Positions 57,282 through 64,000 of a stretch of DNA of 64,000 nt are shown piece by piece. The number at the start of each line of letters is the position of its first letter. Position 1 is the stretch's first letter. The position numbers and the translations under genes were made by a program. The notes beneath the pieces were generated by a model. That model made no database searches, was not told where the DNA came from, and saw only the letters and a list, made by a program, of their open reading frames with translations. The DNA is from Glandiceps talaboti (Eukaryota; Hemichordata; Enteropneusta; Spengelidae), in contig NC_135558.1 in the NCBI RefSeq assembly GCF_964340395.1, positions 13,905,501-13,969,500 of the forward strand. Direction: 5' to 3'.

Positions 57282-60103
57282 ACGAACTCTTAAAATTCGT
57301 ACTCTGAAGATGCCATTGAGTATGAAATCTACTCTATATCACAATATGGACTATTAATAGAATACCACTAAGCTTATACAGTAACCGTAAAATGCGAATC
57401 ATATTTTCGAAATTTAGGATAACAAGTCAATTTTTATGATATACATTATAGTCGTAAATGTCGTGATTGTCGGATGATTTAATGTTTTGTAGTACTTTTT
57501 ATGGTAGGTTTTAAAAATTTGGTATACGTGCACACCAGATCATTCTATCGATTTTCTTCAAGTAGATCACTTTGGCTGATGTATTTATCTTCTATATTTA
57601 ACCTTTGACCCTATAAACATCTTCTTAATCTATCAATGCTAAATGTGGCACGTTGATGTTGTAATTAGAAAAAAAAATAAGGACCAATGAAAGTGTTCTG
57701 TATAATGTACAGCGAATTTCACAATACCGTGCAGCTTTTCTGTGTTCATACAACCACGTCGGAAACCAAATAAGAAACTGGACATGCTACACTTTATGAT
57801 AGCAAGATTGAATGAGTACAGTTTCTTGCTACATTTTCTCTAAGTGAAATGAAGTATACATGCCACCATACAGACATCAAATGAACACCGCAAAGGACAT
57901 TTTACGCGCCCTTCATCGGGTGTTTGATACTAAGAAAAACATTGGCGCCCGAATGTCTGCATGGAGTTGCAATACATTGAAATGGTTTATTTCATTTAGA
58001 CTAAATGTAGCAAAAAGTGCGATCTTGCTATTGAAGTGCTGTGGCATATGCAGTTTCTTGTTGCTTTCTGCGTGGTTGTATCAAACAGAAAAAGGTACAT
58101 GGTATTGTGAAATACACTGTAATTTATGTATGTATGTCTAGACCGACACCAGTCCCTTGGGAGATATTTAGTCTCATAATTTTCAATTATTTTGAGTCTG
58201 TTATTCACTTTTAGTTCGGTTTTACATGCATATTAAAGTCTAGAGTATGTCTAACAAGGTCACTTAGATATTTGAACATGCATGTCTTTCAAGTTCATTA
58301 CAGTCACGTCTGACCAATGACTTTGAGGACTACTGCTTGAGTGCAAATGATGGACACCCCATGAATGCAGAGATATACGTATCACAGTTAACTTAGACTA
58401 CACGATGGTCTAAAGATTCCAAGGTCACACCTGTCAACTGCAGGTGTACGATCACCATAGCAACTATAATATAGGGTTACAATCTAGTTGTGGTATGGGG
58501 ATCCTTAAGCACATCCGGGACTGTTACCTATTCAATAATTCAACCTTTGACCTATACCCCTAGGGTCTATGATCAAACTCAATCGATAACTTTCATGACC
58601 CAATATAAACACAAGATATACGCCATTATAATGTCAAGGAGTTAGTCTGTTTTAATTATACAAACTTCGCCAAGAACGTTTCTCACCTATTACTTAGAGT
58701 TCGAAATTTGGTTGCACCTCAGACTATTATGGGATGGTATAGATAGTCTGAGTTTGCACGTAAATTAGACTAAGGAGCGTTGGTAAAAATTACAAAGGTC
58801 AAGTTCATGCTCACAATGTACACTACACAGCACAGCACAATAAACAGCACAGCACAGCATAGCATAGCATAGCACAGCACAACACAACACAACACAACAC
58901 AACACAACAACACAACACAACACAACACAACACAACACAACACAACACAACACAACACAACACAACACAACACAGCACAGCACAACACAACACAATAAAC
59001 AGCACAGCATAGCATAGCACAGCACAACACAACACAACACAACACAACACAACACAACACATCACAGCACAGCACAACACAATAAACAGCACAGCACAGC
59101 ACAGCATAGCATAGCACAACACAACACAACACAACACAACACAACACAGCACAGCACAGCACAGCACAGCACAGCACAGCAAACACAGCACAGTACAACA
59201 CAGCACAACACAACAAACACAGCACAGCACAGCATAGCATAGCACAGCCCAATACAACACAACACAACACAACACAACACAACACAACACAACACAACAC
59301 AACACAGCACAGCACAACACAGCACAGCACAACATCGCACAACACATCACATCACATCACATCACATCACATCACATCACACCACACCACACCACACCAC
59401 ACCACACCACACCACACCACATCATGTCATGTCAACCCCTTAGACACCTGGTCACTTCAAGGTTAAGTTATACAAAATATCAGTTATCACCTGTAATTAA
59501 TTATGCATACGTTTTTTTTTTTATGAATCAGATTTGGTGACAGAAGCTTTCTCTCATCTGCCGTTTGAGATCCAAATATTTAACAACTTGACAAGTGAAG
59601 AGATGCTGTATACTTTAAAACTGGTCCGTAGAATGGATCAACAAATCGACTGTCTGTGGCTTTTCTTGCTAACCCACGGCACTCTCAGTACTGCGATTGG
59701 AAGTGACGACAAACCAATACAACTTGGAGACATCATGGAAATTTTCTCCGAAGAATCTTGCCCACAGCTACTCGGGAAACCCAAAGTGTTCTCCCTTCAA
59801 GGCTTCCAGTCCGACGCACAAGATTCGGGACAGTTTACTTTACCCCGTGAAGACGACTTCATGTTCGTAAGCGCCATGATCCCGGGTTTAGAAGCCTATC
59901 AAGTTGCTACCAATAAATCGTCTCCTTACATCGCCACTCTCGTTCGGTTTATTAAAGAATGTAGCAAAACCAACCACATTGCCGAGATTCTGACAAAAGT
60001 AGCAGACGAACTGAAGACTCAGTGGTACACTGTTAAGGGTACAGAGGTGAGGATGCATTCAGTGCTATTCGGGACACTGACGAAAGAACTGTGGCTTGAG
60101 TAG
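55095..60103 (+). CDS. LRR-pseudocaspase protein 3
   Basis: Exons 55095-55941 and 59532-60103, phase 1, 472 residues. MASTITPRRDKNGDLVLDL start, eight LRRs, a basic linker (SPRRSMYFRSPSMSKTR), then YPLKKGVVIIISNDTF, RPGSITD, FEIQIF, FLLTHGT (His331 kept) and KPKVFSLQGFQ. The catalytic-Cys position is Phe374 (codon 59804-59806), preceded by Gly. The p10-like part has DFMFVSAMIPGLEAY and SSPYIATL and ends TLTKELWLE. The intron is 3.6 kb, the longest of the set, and carries a CTGT-rich array, a MITE and a 600-bp pentamer array. A reading frame running past the donor at 55942 is intron read-through, not coding. Confidence 0.88.
56163..56284 (+). repeat. T-rich / (ATTT)n low-complexity tract
   Basis: About 120 nt of T-rich sequence ending in an ATTT tetranucleotide run, inside the intron of LRR-pseudocaspase 3. 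Confidence 0.9.
56982..57281 (+). repeat. Compound CCTG/ATGT/CTGT tetranucleotide array
   Basis: Consecutive runs of CCTG, TGTA, GTGC, CCTG and CTGT tetranucleotides with a short CCCG interruption near 57188. Lies in the intron of gene 3. Its reading frames (Cys-Leu-Ser-Val repeats) are artefacts of the tetranucleotide. Confidence 0.95.
57735..58095. mobile_element. TA-MITE second family, copy 2
   Basis: Inverted ends TTTTCTGTGTTCATACAACC and GGTTGTATCAAACAGAAAAA, with interior blocks AACCAAATAAGAAACTG, CTTGCTACATTTT and TTTCATTTAGACTAAATGTAGC shared with 48236-48600 and 60485-60824. Terminal segments are more diverged than in the other copies, so its exact ends are uncertain. Confidence 0.6.
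58822..59424 (+). repeat. NNCAC pentanucleotide array
   Basis: About 600 bp of 5-bp units. AGCAC, AGCAT and AACAC alternate in blocks, then the 3' end shifts to ATCAC and finally ACCAC units before ending in ATCATGTCATGTC. It lies in the intron of LRR-pseudocaspase 3, about 110 nt before the acceptor. The Cys/Leu/Val-rich minus-strand frames it contains are artefacts. Confidence 0.95.
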
Positions 60104-60405
60104 GCGTAAACAGAGTTGCATCGGTATGCTTGATGGCAGACAGAAACTATATAACACTAGAGAAGCTACAACCAAGTTTTAAAAAGACAGAAGAAATGAA
60201 AAGTATAATGTATACACAGTAACAATCATGTATCCTACAACACCGTTACCGATTCAGCGTGGTGTACAGTTCTACCCCGATCGGATCCAACCGCAAAGGA
60301 ATGCTCTATGCTATGGTGAGATCATGGACACCTACCTCTCTTGTCACCTCGTCCTTCTTGAAGAGTAAGTTTTACAGAAAGGAAAAGAACATAACGCATT
60401 CAAAA

Positions 60406-60411
60406 AATAAA
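60406..60411 (+). terminator. Candidate polyadenylation signal of LRR-pseudocaspase 3
   Basis: AATAAA about 300 nt downstream of the stop codon, a plausible 3' end for gene 3. Confidence 0.45.
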
Positions 60412-60484
60412 GTTTATACGACAAATTATATATGACTACTGTAACAGTCCCTTTTTGACGAACTATATTTTTGAGTAGAAGTTA

Positions 60485-60824
60485 CAGCCCGTTTCATCCT
60501 TTTATTCACTGGCTCTGTTTAATACAGTCACACAGAAACCATTAAGAAACGCCACATTCTACAGAGAATTGTTGCAATTTCTTGCAACATTTTGTCTGAA
60601 TGAAATCAACTGTTCACAGGTACTGCAACTAAACTCAGACACGCGGTCTCCATTTTGATGTCTGTATTTCGATGTCTACAGAAGGGGGCACATTAGTTCA
60701 TTTCATTTAGACAAAATGTAGCAAGAGACTGTATGCATTCAATCTTGTAGCATACGCAGTTTCTTATTGGTTTCTGAATGATTGCATCAAACAGAGCCAG
60801 TGAACACTAACACGAAACAGGCCG
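60485..60824. mobile_element. TA-MITE second family, copy 3
   Basis: Left end CAGCCCGTTTCATCC; right end, reverse complemented, CGGCCTGTTTCGTGT; TA abuts both. Shares CACTGGCTCTGTTTAATA, AGAAACCATTAAGAAACGCC and AGACAAAATGTAGCAAGAGA with the copy at 48236-48600. Located between genes 3 and 4. Confidence 0.72.
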
Positions 60825-61660
<836 letters not shown>

Positions 61661-64000
61661 ATGGCATCGTTGGTCAAACCTCGTCGAGACAAAAATGGTG
61701 ATTTGGTTGTAGATTTGCGGCGTCAAGATTTAACTGAAGTGCCAACAGGAGTATTCACTCACCCAAATATCGACATTCTCAAGTTGTCCGAGAATAGACT
61801 TACATTACTACCGCCACTGACGAGTACATTGGGCGGTTTACGAGTGCTTGAACTGCGCAAAAACTACCTCGAGATATTCCCTGCGTGCATTTTAGAGCTA
61901 AAACAACTTCGAAGTCTTGACCTGTCTTTCAATCGCCTTTCGGATGTGAACCCAGCGATTAGAGGACTTACCGCTCTATCCGTCCTTAGCTTGTCCAACA
62001 ACAGCTTCAAGATCTTTCCAGAAGCGATCTGCTCTATCAAAAATCTAGAGAAACTTCACATAAGCATCAACAACATTTTTTCCATTCCGCCGTCCATTGG
62101 CAAATTACGATACCTCAATGAGTTAGACTTGTCCGGTAACAGAATATCAATGGTACCGAACGAGATCTACAGTAACCGTAGCCTCGTCTCGCTGGATTTG
62201 TCAAACAACAGAATCGAGCGACTACCGTCGTCTTTATGTATTGAGCTAGGTAAACTTGGTGAACTCAACCTCAGAGGGAACGACCTGAGAGAACCACCGA
62301 GGGAAATATGTGAGAAAGGTGCCAGCGCCATCCGTGATTACCAGACACGGCAACAGCGACAACGAGCCCCGGTAAAGGCTACAGCGACTAATCTTGCTGC
62401 TACACCCCCCAGTGTAAGATATCCACTTAAAAGAGGCATGGTTGTCATAGTCTGTAATGATAAATTCTCTTCAATGGAACCTCGTCCAGGATCACTTAAA
62501 GATAGAGGTACAGACATGTATGTATGTATGTATGTATGTATGTATGTATGTATGTATGTATGTATGTATGTAGAAAAAAGAAATGCATAAAGAACTAATA
62601 AACCAGTCCGTGTATATAGCTGTTAAATCCGACGTTTCGAATAAATATTCTTTTTCAAAGGAAAAATTGGCGTGACAGAGAAATGCCAGGTGAAAACCCG
62701 AACATTTCTAAATATAATGGAACAAAACCGCGCGTGATATAAATAAACGGTTATACGTGGGATAAGTTCTTAAATTCGCACGCACCTAATAGAACCCAAT
62801 AGAATACGCCTGAAATTTAAAAAAATACCCAATAATCATGATAATTAGATTGGGAAAGACGAGAATAATCTATTAATTCCAAGGGGTTCCAGCGTTCCAA
62901 GACGGAAAATGATTTCTTCTTCCTTCAACCTCAAAGCTTTCTCATCACCAGAAACCTTACAAATTCCTGTATGTATGTATGTATGTATGTATGTATGTAT
63001 GTATGTATGTATGTATGTATGTATGTATGTATGTATGTATGTATGTATGTATGTATGTATGTATGTATACATATAAATTAGCATGATTAATATTGTGTGT
63101 GTGTGTGTGTGTGCGTGCGTGCGAGCACGCACATATGTTTGACCGTCTAAATGTTTACCTAATTGTCTATTTTTTATGTTTATGTTATACATACATACAT
63201 GCATGCATGCATGCATACATACATACATACATACATACATACATACAGACATATACATACATACATACATACATACATACATACAATGCAATGTAATGCA
63301 ATGCAATGCAATGCAATGCAATACAATACAATACAATTCAATACAATACAATACAATACAATACAATACAATACAATACAATACAATACAATACAACACA
63401 ATACAATACAAATACCCGTATTGAAGGGGATAACTTTGATATATGACAGTATGTATTTATCTACTTTTCTTTTCAAGACGCCTTGAAAGACGCCTTCTCC
63501 AAATTGCCGTTTGAAATCAAAGTCTTTAACAATCTGACTGGTGATGAGATACTTTATTCGTTAAAGTTGATCAGTAAAATGGATCAGGACATTGACTGTC
63601 TATGGCTCTTCGTCATTTCATACGGTTATGTGAGCAGCATCCTCGGCTGTGACGGCAAAATAGTGCAATCCAAACAAATCATCGACATATTTAGCGAGGC
63701 ATCCTGTCCCAAGTTGGCCGGAAAACCGAAGTTATTCTTCCAGCAAGGTTATCAAGAAGACGCGAAAGATCCAGCCCAGTTCGCTATTCCTTACGACGAT
63801 GATTTCATGTTCGGCGCATCCAAGATCCCAACGGCCGAAGGGTATCGCCTTGCTACGCAGAATTCTTCTCCGTACATAGCCGCGATAGCTCGGTTAATCA
63901 AAGAGTGTTATACGACCAACCATGTAACTGAAATTCTGGCCATGGTAGCTGACGAATTACGGGGACAACATTATACTGTAAAAGGCGTTAAGTTGAGACT
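61661..64000 (+). CDS. LRR-pseudocaspase protein 4 (3' end cut by window)
   Basis: Exon 1 61661-62507; exon 2 starts at 63478 after TTTTCAAG (phase 1) and is open to the end of the window, lacking only the last residues. MASLVKPRRDKNGDLVVDL start, eight LRRs, then YPLKRGMVVIVCNDKF, RPGSLKD, FEIKVF and p20 core. It has lost both catalytic residues: the His motif reads VISYGYV (Tyr331, codon 63621-63623) and the Cys motif reads KPKLFFQQGYQ (Tyr374, codon 63750-63752). The p10-like part has DFMFGASKIPTAEGY and SSPYIAAI. The S1-pocket Arg (RPGS) remains. The intron contains tetranucleotide arrays in both orientations. Still open and well aligned, so probably a functional pseudoenzyme rather than a decaying gene. 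Confidence 0.86.
62515..62572 (+). repeat. (ATGT)n array just after the gene 4 donor
   Basis: About 58 bp of ATGT tetranucleotide beginning seven nucleotides inside the intron of LRR-pseudocaspase 4. Confidence 0.95.
62970..63068 (+). repeat. (ATGT)n array in gene 4 intron
   Basis: About 99 bp of ATGT tetranucleotide; complementary to the ACAT array that follows at 63187-63285. Confidence 0.96.
63187..63285 (+). repeat. (ACAT)n array, inverted relative to 62970-63068
   Basis: About 99 bp of ACAT with GCAT variants at the 5' side; the reverse complement of the ATGT arrays in the same intron. Confidence 0.95.
63286..63413 (+). repeat. AATGC/AATAC pentanucleotide array
   Basis: A run of AATGC units passes into AATAC units (about 25 in total), ending about 65 nt before the acceptor of exon 2 of gene 4. 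Confidence 0.95.

Noticed and set aside
56960-57357. Frames of CLSV or RQTD repeats on both strands
   Set aside because: Translation of the CTGT/CCTG tetranucleotide array inside an intron.
58765-59350. Minus-strand frames of Cys-Val-Leu repeats up to 191 codons
   Set aside because: Translation of the NNCAC pentamer array; no gene structure.
62508-62590. Met-Tyr-Val-Cys tail on the gene 4 LRR frame
   Set aside because: Intron read-through into the ATGT array; the acceptor at 63477/63478 restores the caspase domain.

Overview
The window is eukaryotic. Genes have GT-AG introns, polyadenylation signals and very repeat-rich, AT-rich intergenic DNA full of di-, tetra- and pentanucleotide arrays and short non-autonomous transposons. 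The two recognisable housekeeping proteins (RPS18, VPS52) are very close to vertebrate ones, and their linkage is vertebrate-like. I therefore infer a slowly evolving marine invertebrate (amphioxus, hemichordate or lophotrochozoan-like), but I cannot name the species from sequence alone.

Region 1 (1-22,100): RPS18 (minus strand, 5 exons) and VPS52 (plus strand, 17 exons) are divergently arranged with 331 bp between their start codons. The human genes have the same head-to-head arrangement in the extended MHC class II region, so this looks like an ancient shared-promoter pair. VPS52 carries two introns with U12-type donors and branch points, one of them AT-A(A/G) rather than GT-AG, plus a tandemly duplicated 3' splice site. 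The introns and flanks hold several hairpin or foldback MITE families.

Region 2 (23,086-39,720): a three-copy tandem segmental duplication. Each unit is an array of a 58-bp satellite followed by about 4 kb carrying a two-exon gene for an unrecognised, highly charged coiled-coil protein built from 35-residue repeats. The copies differ by whole 35-residue units. The third has a 4-nt deletion that breaks the original N-terminus and leaves a new start codon.

Region 3 (42,183-64,000): four tandem, same-strand, two-exon genes, the last cut by the window end. They encode a protein with eight leucine-rich repeats fused to a caspase-like (C14) domain. In all four the catalytic cysteine position is Tyr or Phe (as in vertebrate c-FLIP), and the fourth has also lost the catalytic histidine. 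The S1-pocket Arg and the Gln before the active site are kept, and the p20-p10 linker is short. This family of LRR pseudo-caspases is the most interesting system in the window: probable non-proteolytic regulators or scaffolds in cell-death or innate immune signalling. Their introns and spacers hold large simple-sequence arrays and three copies of one TA-flanked MITE.

Functions of the coiled-coil and LRR-caspase families are inferred from domain architecture only.
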